Source: Chitinophagales bacterium
GTDB lineage: Bacteria; Bacteroidota; Bacteroidia; Chitinophagales; JAHDHT01
Direction: 5' to 3'
Assembly (NCBI GenBank): GCA_020631175.1
Contig: JAHDHT010000039.1
Span: 1 to 15,623 of the forward strand
Length of the DNA: 15,623 nt
Shown: piece by piece, positions 1 to 7,318 of the stretch
Layout of the letters: each line of letters opens with the position of its first letter
Numbering within the stretch: the first letter of the stretch is position 1
The notes under the pieces: model-generated
The model's database searches: none
What the model was told of the DNA's origin: nothing
Seen by the model: only the letters and a program-made list of their open reading frames with translations
Program-made: the position numbers and the translations under genes

Positions 1-27
1 CGATTTCTTTTGTTTTTCTAAAGACAT
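1..27 (-). CDS. 5' end of a divergent gene, product unknown (partial)
   Basis: On the - strand an ATG at 27-25 opens a frame that reads MSLEKQKKS to the window edge without a stop. Only nine codons are visible, so no function can be given. The start is supported by a well-placed Bacteroidota -7 promoter box (TACCTTTG, 53-46 on the - strand), which would give a short leader of roughly 10 nt. An earlier in-frame-looking ATG at 62-60 runs into a stop after 14 codons and is less likely. The gene is divergent from the GntR regulator and may share control sequences with it. Confidence 0.5.
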
Positions 28-45
28 AGATGATCTATAACGCTG

Positions 46-53
46 CAAAGGTA
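46..53 (-). promoter_or_regulatory. -7 promoter box of the divergent left-edge gene
   Basis: Read on the - strand this is TACCTTTG followed by CA, a full match to the Bacteroidota sigma-A -7 consensus TAnnTTTG. It lies 18 bp upstream of the ATG at 27-25. No clear TTTG -33 box is seen 19-21 bp further upstream. A 13-bp inverted repeat (ATAGAT-g-ATCTAT, 26-38) lies between the box and the start codon and could overlap the transcription start. Confidence 0.55.
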
Positions 54-80
54 CTGATTCATATTCATTATTACAGCGGT

Positions 81-105
81 TATTAACAGTTCAGTTTTGT
101 TAATA
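81..105. repeat. Inverted repeat TATTAACA-N9-TGTTAATA upstream of the GntR promoter
   Basis: Perfect 8-bp arms at 81-88 and 98-105 are separated by 9 nt, just upstream of the -33 element at 118-121. The position suits an activator or second regulator site, but AT-rich intergenic DNA yields such repeats by chance and no known family motif is recognised. Confidence 0.35.
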
Positions 106-125
106 GAGTATTAAAGTTTTGTTAA
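93..125 (+). repeat. Two direct copies of AGTTTTGTTAA, 22 bp apart
   Basis: The 11-bp word occurs at 93-103 and again at 115-125, so the copies lie on about the same face of the helix. The second copy contains the -33 TTTG of the promoter and the first contains another TTTG. They may be a duplicated -33 region or a direct-repeat protein site. Confidence 0.4.
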
Positions 126-148
126 ACATATCCAATTCTATATATTTG
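118..148 (+). promoter_or_regulatory. Bacteroidota-type promoter of the regulator-susCD operon
   Basis: TTTG at 118-121 (-33) is followed after 19 bp by TATATTTG at 141-148 (-7). Both boxes and the spacing match the Bacteroidota consensus TTTG-N19-21-TAnnTTTG. Transcription would start near 155, giving a leader of about 58 nt to the ATG at 213. The last three bases of the -7 box are also the first bases of the first TTGG..CCAA palindrome, so a repressor bound there would occlude the promoter. Confidence 0.75.
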
Positions 149-187
149 GTTAACCAAAAATTGGTTGACCAAAATTTGGACGACCAA
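146..187. promoter_or_regulatory. Triple tandem operator, probably for the adjacent GntR regulator
   Basis: Three 12-bp palindromes lie head to tail with starts exactly 15 bp apart: TTGGTTAACCAA (146-157, perfect), TTGGTTGACCAA (161-172) and TTGGACGACCAA (176-187). A 3-nt A/T spacer separates each pair. The GGT..ACC core with two central bases resembles, from memory, the TTGGTATACCAA sites of the hexuronate regulators UxuR/ExuR, which are FadR-type GntR proteins like the gene 25 bp downstream. The first site overlaps the -7 box and the others cover the transcribed leader, which fits autorepression. Binding by this regulator is inferred. Confidence 0.7.
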
Positions 188-212
188 TTTTAAAACCTAA
201 CAAATCATAACA

Positions 213-911
213 ATGCTCGAGAATTTCAATAAAATCAAATTGGCAAATCCTGTTGATTTAATCATTGAACAGATTCGTGAATTAATCATATCAGGAGCAG
301 TTAAACCAGGTGAAAAACTTCCACCTGAGCGCAAACTAGCTGAACATTTGGGAGTGAGCAGAAATCAACTTCGTGAAGCAATAAACAAGCTTCAGTTTTA
401 CGGAATTTTAAAGGTAGTACCACAAAGCGGCACTATTGTAAATGGAATAGGTATTACCGCTTTGGAAGGTTTAATATCTGATATACTTAAAATAGAAAAA
501 GCTGATTTTAAATCACTTGTAGACACCAGAGTTCTATTAGAAAAAGAATCTGCAAAGCTTGCAGCTTTAAATCGTACTCAGGATGATATTGTCCAAATTT
601 CAAATGCTCTAGCTGCTTACGAAGCAAAAGTTATTGAAAAGCAGGTAGCAGTAGAAGAAGATTTACTTTTTCACATAAAAATAGCAGAAGCAAGTAAGAA
701 TACCGTATTGAAGTCATTAATGATGATTATTACACCTGATATCGTGAAAAGCTTTATCGAATATAAAGTTTGTGATGACCGGCGTAATAATTTAACAATA
801 AACGAGCATAAAAAAATTGTAGAGATGATTATCGATCAGGATGCCAAAGCAGCAGAAAATGCAATGCTCGAACATCTTTCTGAAGTAAAAGAATTTAGTC
901 ATAAAACGTAA
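213..911 (+). CDS. FadR-type GntR transcriptional regulator of the alginate locus
   Basis: This is a 232-residue cytoplasmic DNA-binding protein, the usual length for FadR-subfamily GntR regulators. Residues 12-77 form the winged helix-turn-helix, with the family signature around GEKLPPERKLAEHLGVSR and the wing ending in SGTIVNG. Residues about 99-225 form the all-helical FCD ligand domain. The expected metal-ligand set is present: D150 and H154 in DLLFH, H199 and H221. Members of this family sense uronates and related sugar acids, so a DEH/KDG-like inducer is a reasonable inference. The gene is first in the susCD operon and lies 25 bp after three tandem palindromes, which suggests autoregulation. 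No promoter box is visible in the 52-bp gap to susC, so readthrough is likely. Confidence 0.9.
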   Translation: MLENFNKIKLANPVDLIIEQIRELIISGAVKPGEKLPPERKLAEHLGVSRNQLREAINKLQFYGILKVVPQSGTIVNGIGITALEGLISDILKIEKADFKSLVDTRVLLEKESAKLAALNRTQDDIVQISNALAAYEAKVIEKQVAVEEDLLFHIKIAEASKNTVLKSLMMIITPDIVKSFIEYKVCDDRRNNLTINEHKKIVEMIIDQDAKAAENAMLEHLSEVKEFSHKT

Positions 912-935
912 ACATTTATATACCAAACACTTTAA

Positions 936-948
936 ACCAATTTTAAAA
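936..948 (+). promoter_or_regulatory. Leader element ACCAATTTTAAAA upstream of susC, also present before the GntR gene
   Basis: The same 13 bases occur at 183-195, 17 nt before the GntR start codon, and at 936-948, 15 nt before the susC start codon. It may be an A/T-rich translation-initiation leader, since Bacteroidota favour A-rich sequence over Shine-Dalgarno sites, or a relic operator half-site (ACCAA). The role is unproven. Confidence 0.3.
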
Positions 949-963
949 ATTTAATAATAAGCT

Positions 964-3900
964 ATGGAAAAACTTTTTACCCTTCGATTTTTATGGAAGA
1001 GTTTATTTACATTAATTTTTGCAGTTAGTGTAACTTTCTTAAATGCACAATCCGTTTCAGGCGTACTGACGGATGAAAATGGTGATCCACTTATTGGAGC
1101 AACTGTTTACAATCAAACCACCGAGGTAGGTGTCGTTACTGATCTTGATGGTTCCTACGAAATAGAAGCCAAGGAAGGAGATGTTATTATTATCAGCTAC
1201 TTGGGTTATAAAAACCAGACTGTAATAGTTGAAGATAATAAAGCAATCTCTTTTGCAATGGCACCGGATGAAGAAACACTTGGTGAAATTGTTGTTGTAG
1301 GATATGGCCGGCAGAAAAAATCACATGTTTCAGGATCAATCTCCAAAGTCAGGAATGAAGGACTGGATCAAATACCTATGTCCAGGATGGATGATGCACT
1401 TGTCGGACAAGTAGCAGGTGTGAATATTCAAGCCAATAATCCATCAGCAGGTGAAGCTCCTTCAATCAGAGTTCGTGGACAAGGATCAATTAGTTTTGAT
1501 TCGAATCCATTAATCGTTGTGGATGGAATTGCTGTTGGTACGGATGGAGATTTCTTATCCAGTTTAGATATGAATGATGTTGAATCAATTGAAGTATTGA
1601 AAGATGCAGCATCTTCAGCAATTTATGGTTCACGTGGTGCGAACGGTATCATTATGATTACTACAAAACAAGGAACAGAAGGACCAACTAAATTCAGCTA
1701 TAATAGCTATGTAGGTATTAAATCAGTACCTCAAACGGATGTATTAACTACTGTAAGTGATTGGCTTTCATATGTAAGAGAAAACAATGAAGGTGAGTTA
1801 CCGGATAAATTACAATATGTTGAAGCATTGCAGGATGCCGGTGTTCCTGAAACAGATTGGGAAGATGTTATGTTCGATGGTGGTATGATTCACAGTCATT
1901 CATTAGCAGCAAGAGGTGGAAGCAAAAACACTAAGTTCAGAGCTGCTGTTAGTTATCTGAATGATGAAGGTGTTTTACTTACAGATAACTTTGAGAAGTT
2001 AAACTTTAGATTAAATTTGGATACAAGGGTTAATGATCGTGTATCATTAGGAATCGTTTTAAATCCTTCATACACAGAACAAAGAAGATTCCCAATTGGA
2101 GTTCATGATGCTGTTCGTGCCCATGCATGGGTGCCAATTTTCCTTGAAGAAAACTCAATCAATTTTGTTAATCGAGATCGTGAAGATGAAAGATATGCAG
2201 ATGCTATTGTTGGAGATTATGCAAAAGAAAGAATGTTTGATGATTATGATTTAATTGCAATGACACCAAGTGAAGGCAGCGGAACAGATATTAGCGGTAC
2301 GTCTAATGTTAATCCTTATGCTAAAGTATGGGAAAGAGATCGCAGAAAATATCAAACGAAAATCTTTTCAAACATTTATGGTACAGTAAATTTAACCGAT
2401 GATTTATTTTTCAAACAATCATTCGGGGGTGACATCCGATTTACAAAAAATACAAGATGGCAAGGTGTTCTTGCCCATAGAGATGGCTTAACAGAATCTT
2501 TCATTTCAAATGATGATCAAACGCATCTGGTTTCTGAAAGTACTATCAACTTCAGTAAAGAAATGACCAATCACGAAATTGATTTTGTTGCTGGTATGGC
2601 TTTCGAAAAATGGCAAAGAGATTTTGCAGATATCGGGGCTGCAGGTTTTGAATTCGATTATATTCAAACCATCCCTCCAACAAATGTTACAAGCGCTCAA
2701 AGAGAATCTGCTGAAGAATCATTGTTATCTTACCTTTCAAGAGTTAATTACGCATTTAAAAACAGATATTTCTTATCGCTTAGTGCAAGATGGGACGGAA
2801 GTTCTAAATTCGGGCCAAATAATAAATTCGGTTTCTTCCCTGCGGCATCTGCAGCATGGACCGTTTCTCAGGAAAATTTCTTAGTTGATAATACATTCAT
2901 TGATAACTTAAAGTTAAGAGTAAGCTACGGTCTTACAGGTAGTAATGCCGGAATTGGTGAATACGATTATATCGGTCTTTTACAATCTGTTGCTGCTAAT
3001 GGTGAAACGGGTTTTAATCCAATTAATATTTCTAACTCTGATTTAAGATGGGAAAAATTAAGAGAAGTAAACGGGGGTCTTGACTTAAGTATTCTGGATG
3101 GAAAATTCGGAATTACTTTAGATGTTTATAATAGAACAAGTGAAGACTTATTATTAGAATTACCAATTCCATCTGTAACAGGTTTTGATAATGCTCTTGT
3201 AAATAGAGGTATAGTAGAAAACAGAGGTTACGAATTAGAATTCAGAGCAGTTCCTTGGAGAACAGCTGCTAATAAATGGACTACAAGTGCTTTAGTTACA
3301 CATAATAGAAATAAATTAGTTGACTTTGCTGGTGCAAGTGGTACAATTAGCACAGTAGATTCAAAAAGACCAGCTGAGTGGATTGCTTTGGAAGGATATC
3401 CAATTGCTTCTTATTATGGTTATGTGGTTGATAAAGAAATTCCGTTAGAGTTTATTGAAAACCCATGGTATCCGATTAATGCTCAATCACAGGATATTTA
3501 TGTAAAAGATTTAAATGGTGACGGTCTGATTGACGGAGATGACAGAACTATCTTAGGCTCACCGTATCCTGATTATATTTACTCTTGGAATAACATGATT
3601 AAACTTGGTCAGTTCGATGTTTCATTTATGTTACAGGGTACACAGGGAGCAGAAATCAGAAATATTTCTTCTCAGTATATCAAGCAGGAGTTCTCTAGTC
3701 AGCAGGATTATAATGACGAGTTTGAAGATGCTGCTTTAGTTCAGCAAAGAATTTTCACGAATGATGATATTCAGGATGCAGATTATTTCGCAGTAAGAAA
3801 CTTTAATATTGGATACAACTTTAGAAATCTGTTGACCAAAAACTTTGGAGTAAACAATGCTAGACTTTATGTAGGAGCTCAGAATTTACTTTATGTAATG

Positions 3901-4032
3901 TCTGAAGGGTATGAAGGTTACAATCCAGAAGGAGTTGACCAAGGTCTAGGAAATCCATTAACATGGGGATATCAAAGAGGACCGGCACCGATTTTCAGAA
4001 CAGTATCTGCAGGAATTAATTTAGAATTTTAA
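964..4032 (+). CDS. susC: SusC/RagA-family TonB-dependent outer-membrane transporter
   Basis: This 1022-residue protein should form the outer-membrane barrel that imports alginate oligosaccharides with energy from TonB. A signal peptide ends near A28 (FLNA|QS). Residues about 30-100 are a carboxypeptidase-D-regulatory-like domain, followed by the SusC-type lead-in VVVGYGRQKKS (111-120). The plug covers about 118-236, with RVRGQGSIS, NPLIVVDG and the conserved VLKDAASSAIYGSRGANG. The beta-barrel runs from about 240 to the C-terminal phenylalanine, the normal end of an outer-membrane protein. Length is normal for the family. The SusD partner begins 12 bp downstream. Alginate as substrate is inferred from the PL7 lyase and the DEH/KDG genes, not from SusC itself. 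Confidence 0.95.
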   Translation: MEKLFTLRFLWKSLFTLIFAVSVTFLNAQSVSGVLTDENGDPLIGATVYNQTTEVGVVTDLDGSYEIEAKEGDVIIISYLGYKNQTVIVEDNKAISFAMAPDEETLGEIVVVGYGRQKKSHVSGSISKVRNEGLDQIPMSRMDDALVGQVAGVNIQANNPSAGEAPSIRVRGQGSISFDSNPLIVVDGIAVGTDGDFLSSLDMNDVESIEVLKDAASSAIYGSRGANGIIMITTKQGTEGPTKFSYNSYVGIKSVPQTDVLTTVSDWLSYVRENNEGELPDKLQYVEALQDAGVPETDWEDVMFDGGMIHSHSLAARGGSKNTKFRAAVSYLNDEGVLLTDNFEKLNFRLNLDTRVNDRVSLGIVLNPSYTEQRRFPIGVHDAVRAHAWVPIFLEENSINFVNRDREDERYADAIVGDYAKERMFDDYDLIAMTPSEGSGTDISGTSNVNPYAKVWERDRRKYQTKIFSNIYGTVNLTDDLFFKQSFGGDIRFTKNTRWQGVLAHRDGLTESFISNDDQTHLVSESTINFSKEMTNHEIDFVAGMAFEKWQRDFADIGAAGFEFDYIQTIPPTNVTSAQRESAEESLLSYLSRVNYAFKNRYFLSLSARWDGSSKFGPNNKFGFFPAASAAWTVSQENFLVDNTFIDNLKLRVSYGLTGSNAGIGEYDYIGLLQSVAANGETGFNPINISNSDLRWEKLREVNGGLDLSILDGKFGITLDVYNRTSEDLLLELPIPSVTGFDNALVNRGIVENRGYELEFRAVPWRTAANKWTTSALVTHNRNKLVDFAGASGTISTVDSKRPAEWIALEGYPIASYYGYVVDKEIPLEFIENPWYPINAQSQDIYVKDLNGDGLIDGDDRTILGSPYPDYIYSWNNMIKLGQFDVSFMLQGTQGAEIRNISSQYIKQEFSSQQDYNDEFEDAALVQQRIFTNDDIQDADYFAVRNFNIGYNFRNLLTKNFGVNNARLYVGAQNLLYVMSEGYEGYNPEGVDQGLGNPLTWGYQRGPAPIFRTVSAGINLEF

Positions 4033-4044
4033 AGCCGAATCAAA

Positions 4045-5394
4045 ATGAAGAAATTTAATAACTATATAATTTTAGCGCTTAGTATTCTGGTGCTAAATAG
4101 TTGTACAAAACAACTTGAATTAGATCCTTTATCAGAAATAGGGGATAGCGGTTTCTACACCAACAATCAGGAAGTAGAAGCTGCAGTAGTTGCAATCTAT
4201 GATGGATTACAAAATGTTCCATTAAGAGAATTCGCAATTACTGAAATGAGATCTGATAACACTGAAACAAAATCAAGTGAAGGTGATTGGGCTCAGTTTG
4301 AAAGCTTTAATGTTCAGGCTACCAACCAGGTCGTTGGTTCTTATTGGACGGCTAATTATAATGTAATTTTCAGAGCTAATAGAGTACTTGAAAATTTAGA
4401 TGTTGTAGAAGGCGACCAAAGAATGGAATTCGAAGGCGAAGCACTTTTTGCCCGTGCATTAGCTCATTTTAACTTAGTTCGTGCTTATGGTGATGTACCT
4501 ATAGTTGACAAAGTGATTATTCAATCAGATACAGATTATTTTGATCGCGATCCTGTATCGGCTGTATTAGCACAATGTGATGCAGATTTTTCTGCCGCAG
4601 CTTCATTATTACCTCCTGATAACGGTGTGTATAGAGCATCTTCAGGTGCTGCACAGGCATTATTGGCAAAAGTGAGATTAACTGCCGGAGATTATGGTGG
4701 AGCTCAAACGATTTGCGAATCAATTGTAAATAGTGGTACTTATGCACTGCAGGATAATTACAGTGATGTTTTTTATAATGAAGGAAATTCTGAAGTTATG
4801 TTTGCTATTGGCTACATAAATGATGATGATAATGAAAGTCAGGATTTTTCTTATGAAATGACAAATGCCGGTGCAGTTAGTGGACTTAATTATATTACTG
4901 CTGATTTCACAGCTTCTGCAAATGCAGATGATGTAGAAAGAAATGACGTTTTGTTTAGTTCTGTTCCAAAAGAAGTAGGTAAATATTTGGTAAACTCTGC
5001 CGATAACTCTCTAGGAGGAAATGACTGGATCGTTATTCGATACGCTGATGTTTTATTAATGCATACAGAAGCTATTATGGCTGGAGCACAATCAACCACA
5101 AATAGCGGAGCAATTGGTTCTTATAATGCAGTTAGAGAACGGTCAGGCTTAAGTACCTTAGAATTTGGAGAAACATTAACAGTACAAATGTTATCTGATG
5201 AAAGAAGATTTGAATTAGCATTTGAAAATCATAGATTATATGATCTAGTTAGAATGGGCTTAGCACAAAATGTATTGTCAGCTTTTGCTGCTGCAGAAGG
5301 ATGGACATTCGAGCCTACAGATTTATTGTTACCAATTCCACAGCAGGAATTAAATGTTAGCGATGGTCTTTTAACTCAAAACCCTGGTTATTAA
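4045..5394 (+). CDS. susD: SusD/RagB-family glycan-binding outer-membrane lipoprotein
   Basis: This 449-residue lipoprotein should act as the lid of the SusC transporter and bind glycan at the cell surface. The signal peptide ends in the lipobox LNSC, with acylated C20. The N-terminal half carries the SusD TPR-like region, with the conserved EGEALFARALAHFNLVRAYG at about 130-149 followed by DVPIV. The C-terminal half has the SusD/RagB block IRYADVLLMHTEAI (from residue 331), VRERSGL and ERRFELAFENHRLYDLVR (from about 386). It ends in QNPGY, a common SusD ending. At 449 residues it is somewhat shorter than many SusD proteins (about 500-550). It sits 12 bp after susC and 18 bp before the PKD lipoprotein. 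Confidence 0.94.
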   Translation: MKKFNNYIILALSILVLNSCTKQLELDPLSEIGDSGFYTNNQEVEAAVVAIYDGLQNVPLREFAITEMRSDNTETKSSEGDWAQFESFNVQATNQVVGSYWTANYNVIFRANRVLENLDVVEGDQRMEFEGEALFARALAHFNLVRAYGDVPIVDKVIIQSDTDYFDRDPVSAVLAQCDADFSAAASLLPPDNGVYRASSGAAQALLAKVRLTAGDYGGAQTICESIVNSGTYALQDNYSDVFYNEGNSEVMFAIGYINDDDNESQDFSYEMTNAGAVSGLNYITADFTASANADDVERNDVLFSSVPKEVGKYLVNSADNSLGGNDWIVIRYADVLLMHTEAIMAGAQSTTNSGAIGSYNAVRERSGLSTLEFGETLTVQMLSDERRFELAFENHRLYDLVRMGLAQNVLSAFAAAEGWTFEPTDLLLPIPQQELNVSDGLLTQNPGY

Positions 5395-5412
5395 AATTAA
5401 AATCAATTAGAA

Positions 5413-6228
5413 ATGAAAAATATTTTAAAATTTAGTTTAATAGCATTTTTAACGGTGGCATTTCTTTCTTGTGAGGAAGAAATGTTACCTGATGCTGGCT
5501 CTCTGCCTGATGAAACCCCACCTGAAGCGGCCTTTTCGTATGAGGTAGACGCAGCTTATTTCCAAACTGTAAACTTTTTGAACAGTTCAGTAAGTTCGAC
5601 AACGTATGCATGGGATTTTGGTGATGGTAATACTTCATCAGAAAAAAACCCAACACATAGTTATGATGGGGAAGGTACATACACCGTAAAGTTGACTGCT
5701 TCAGATGCATTAAATCAAAGTGATGAATATGTTGGAGAAGTAGTAATAGTTGAACCGGAAGAAATTCCATTACCAACTATTCTTGAAGCTGGTTTCGAAG
5801 ATAACAGTTTACCTGACGGTACGGGTGATGGTCGCGATTCCTGGAGAAGTAGTTTTACCGATCCGATTCAAATTAGCTCATCTCCAGTTCATGATGGTGA
5901 ACAAGCTGGAAAACTTCCTGCGTATGAAGGAAGAGTAGCTTTGCAAATGATTGATGTAGTGCCTGATAATGAATATAATTTAAGTTTTTATTATACAATG
6001 AAAGCTGATCCGGGTACCTTTACTGTAGCTATAGTCGATTCAGAAGTGATGGATTTTTATGAAATTGAAGATGCTACTATTGCTTCAATTGAATTATCAG
6101 ATGATGCAGATCCTGATACTTATGAAAAAGCAACTTTAACGTTTAACTCTGGAAGTAATTCTACCGTTGGTATTTGTTTATATACAGATATTGTTGAAGT
6201 TAGATTTGATAATTTCGAATTTGAATAA
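5413..6228 (+). CDS. PKD-domain surface glycan-binding lipoprotein (SGBP-like)
   Basis: This 271-residue lipoprotein has a signal peptide ending in LSC (C20), followed directly by EEE. That matches the acidic export signal of surface-exposed Bacteroidota lipoproteins. Residues about 36-114 form a PKD/Ig-like fold with the signature YAWDFGDGN (65-73) and the HSYDGEGTYTVKL strand. Residues about 122-271 resemble a beta-sandwich carbohydrate-binding module. No catalytic motif is seen. A short PKD lipoprotein directly after susCD usually serves as an accessory surface glycan-binding protein. Alginate binding is inferred from its position between susD and the PL7 lyase. Confidence 0.8.
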   Translation: MKNILKFSLIAFLTVAFLSCEEEMLPDAGSLPDETPPEAAFSYEVDAAYFQTVNFLNSSVSSTTYAWDFGDGNTSSEKNPTHSYDGEGTYTVKLTASDALNQSDEYVGEVVIVEPEEIPLPTILEAGFEDNSLPDGTGDGRDSWRSSFTDPIQISSSPVHDGEQAGKLPAYEGRVALQMIDVVPDNEYNLSFYYTMKADPGTFTVAIVDSEVMDFYEIEDATIASIELSDDADPDTYEKATLTFNSGSNSTVGICLYTDIVEVRFDNFEFE

Positions 6229-6235
6229 TTAATTG

Positions 6236-7108
6236 ATGATAAAGTTAAATTTCCTCCAATCCGTTTTTTTTGTTTTATTAATTACGTTGGTTTCCTGTAA
6301 TAAAACTGATGATGACTCTCCTCATAACAATCAGAATAATAATCAAAATGGAACGGAGGAAATTTTTCCTGATATTGATTTAAACAACTGGAAAGTCACC
6401 TTACCAATAGGTGATCCGCTCGAAATAGAGCCTCCTGAAATACTGAATTATGCAAACATAAATGTGCTTAAAGACTATATGTTTAATGATACAGATGATG
6501 GTTCTCTGGTATTCTTTACACAACCCGGAACCACAACTCCTAATTCAAGTTATTCCCGCACAGAACTGAGAGAACAATTAGATCCCGGTTCCAATAACAC
6601 GAATTGGACTTTTGCTCAGGGAGGGAACTTAGATGCTACATTAAAAGTGACAACAGTTAGCGGACCGGATGGTAATAAAGATCGCATTATAGTTTTACAA
6701 ATTCACGGAAGATTAACAGACGAACAAAGAGATCTGATCGGTGAAGATGATAATAATGCACCACCCGTTTTAAAAATATATTGGGATGACGGAAAAATAA
6801 ATGTCAGACGAAAAGTTTTAAAAGATGTTGATGTGAATGAGGAAGATATGTTAAGGACAGACGCATGGGAAGACGAATCACATTGGTTTGAACAATCAGT
6901 CGATTTCGATCAATTTGATATGTCAATCGAAGCATCAGAAAACCTATTGAAAGTAACTTTAAATGATGAAGAATTATCCTTTTCAGATATTCACGTAGAA
7001 AAATGGAACGTATTTGAAAATTATTTCAAAGCAGGAAATTATTTACAATCATCAGATGAAAATTCATATGCTCAGGTTAAATTCTATAATCTGGTAGTAA
7101 CACATTAG
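6236..7108 (+). CDS. PL7 family alginate lyase, surface lipoprotein
   Basis: This protein should cleave alginate by beta-elimination and yield oligosaccharides with unsaturated ends. The three PL7 signatures occur in order: RTELRE (108-113), QIH (155-157) and YFKAGNY (263-269). They hold the expected catalytic His157 and Tyr269 with neutralising Gln155 and Arg residues. In PL7 the QIH form is usually linked to activity on G or mixed MG blocks, and QVH to M blocks. The signal peptide ends in the lipobox VSC (C21) followed by NKTDDD, which fits surface display, and an Asn-rich linker comes before the catalytic domain. The ATG at 6236 is preferred over the TTG one codon upstream. It lies 7 bp after the PKD gene and is the last gene before the terminator. 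Confidence 0.9.
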   Translation: MIKLNFLQSVFFVLLITLVSCNKTDDDSPHNNQNNNQNGTEEIFPDIDLNNWKVTLPIGDPLEIEPPEILNYANINVLKDYMFNDTDDGSLVFFTQPGTTTPNSSYSRTELREQLDPGSNNTNWTFAQGGNLDATLKVTTVSGPDGNKDRIIVLQIHGRLTDEQRDLIGEDDNNAPPVLKIYWDDGKINVRRKVLKDVDVNEEDMLRTDAWEDESHWFEQSVDFDQFDMSIEASENLLKVTLNDEELSFSDIHVEKWNVFENYFKAGNYLQSSDENSYAQVKFYNLVVTH

Positions 7109-7138
7109 GGATAAGTGTAAAGATGATTTATTTCATTT

Positions 7139-7175
7139 ACGAAAGGAAGTTATTTTTAATTTCCTTTCGTTTTTA
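7139..7175 (+). terminator. Strong intrinsic terminator after the PL7 gene
   Basis: The perfect 10-bp stem ACGAAAGGAA (7139-7148) pairs with TTCCTTTCGT (7161-7170). It can extend inward by a G-T wobble and three A-T pairs around a TTTT loop, giving about 14 pairs. A run of five T (7170-7174) follows. It lies 31 bp after the PL7 stop codon and separates the surface module from the catabolic module. Confidence 0.85.
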
Positions 7176-7237
7176 AATAATGATTTTTTATTTCAAGCTT
7201 GTTTATTATTAATTATACTTTAATTTAAAATCAATTA

Positions 7238-7269
7238 TTTAAAATAAACTGGCTTGTGTGATATATTTG
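7238..7269 (+). promoter_or_regulatory. Promoter of the kdgF-MFS-SDR-kdgK-eda operon
   Basis: TATATTTG at 7262-7269 is a full match to the TAnnTTTG -7 consensus and is identical to the -7 box of the regulator promoter. Twenty bp upstream is TTTA (7238-7241), a one-base-off -33 box. Transcription would start near 7276, about 43 nt before the preferred kdgF ATG at 7319. No TTGG..CCAA operator is present here. Confidence 0.6.
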
Positions 7270-7289
7270 ATTCAATATTTTAAATCAAA
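7266..7289. promoter_or_regulatory. Inverted repeat TTTGATT-N10-AATCAAA over the second promoter
   Basis: The 7-bp arms at 7266-7272 and 7283-7289 have centres 17 bp apart. They overlap the end of the -7 box and the likely transcription start, where a repressor site would be expected. The sequence differs from the TTGG..ACCAA palindromes at 146-187, so if functional it would be read by a different protein. It may be chance in AT-rich DNA. Confidence 0.35.
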
Positions 7290-7318
7290 CATTTTTGAAT
7301 TCAATAAATAAAAAAATA

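Noticed and set aside
2579..2884. A 101-codon + strand frame within susC
   Set aside because: It is out of frame inside a conserved barrel region, with no leader or domain.
5432..5776. A 114-codon - strand open frame inside the PKD lipoprotein gene
   Set aside because: The + strand gene has a signal peptide, lipobox and PKD signature. The antisense frame is His/Leu/Gln-rich with no domain and no promoter.
6233..6235. TTG start for the PL7 gene
   Set aside because: An ATG follows immediately as the next codon and gives the same signal peptide, so the TTG start is not needed.
7295..7318. Upstream in-frame ATG for kdgF
   Set aside because: It would add eight residues (MNSINKKI) not typical of KdgF. 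The ATG at 7319 gives a normal-length cupin, so the downstream start was chosen.
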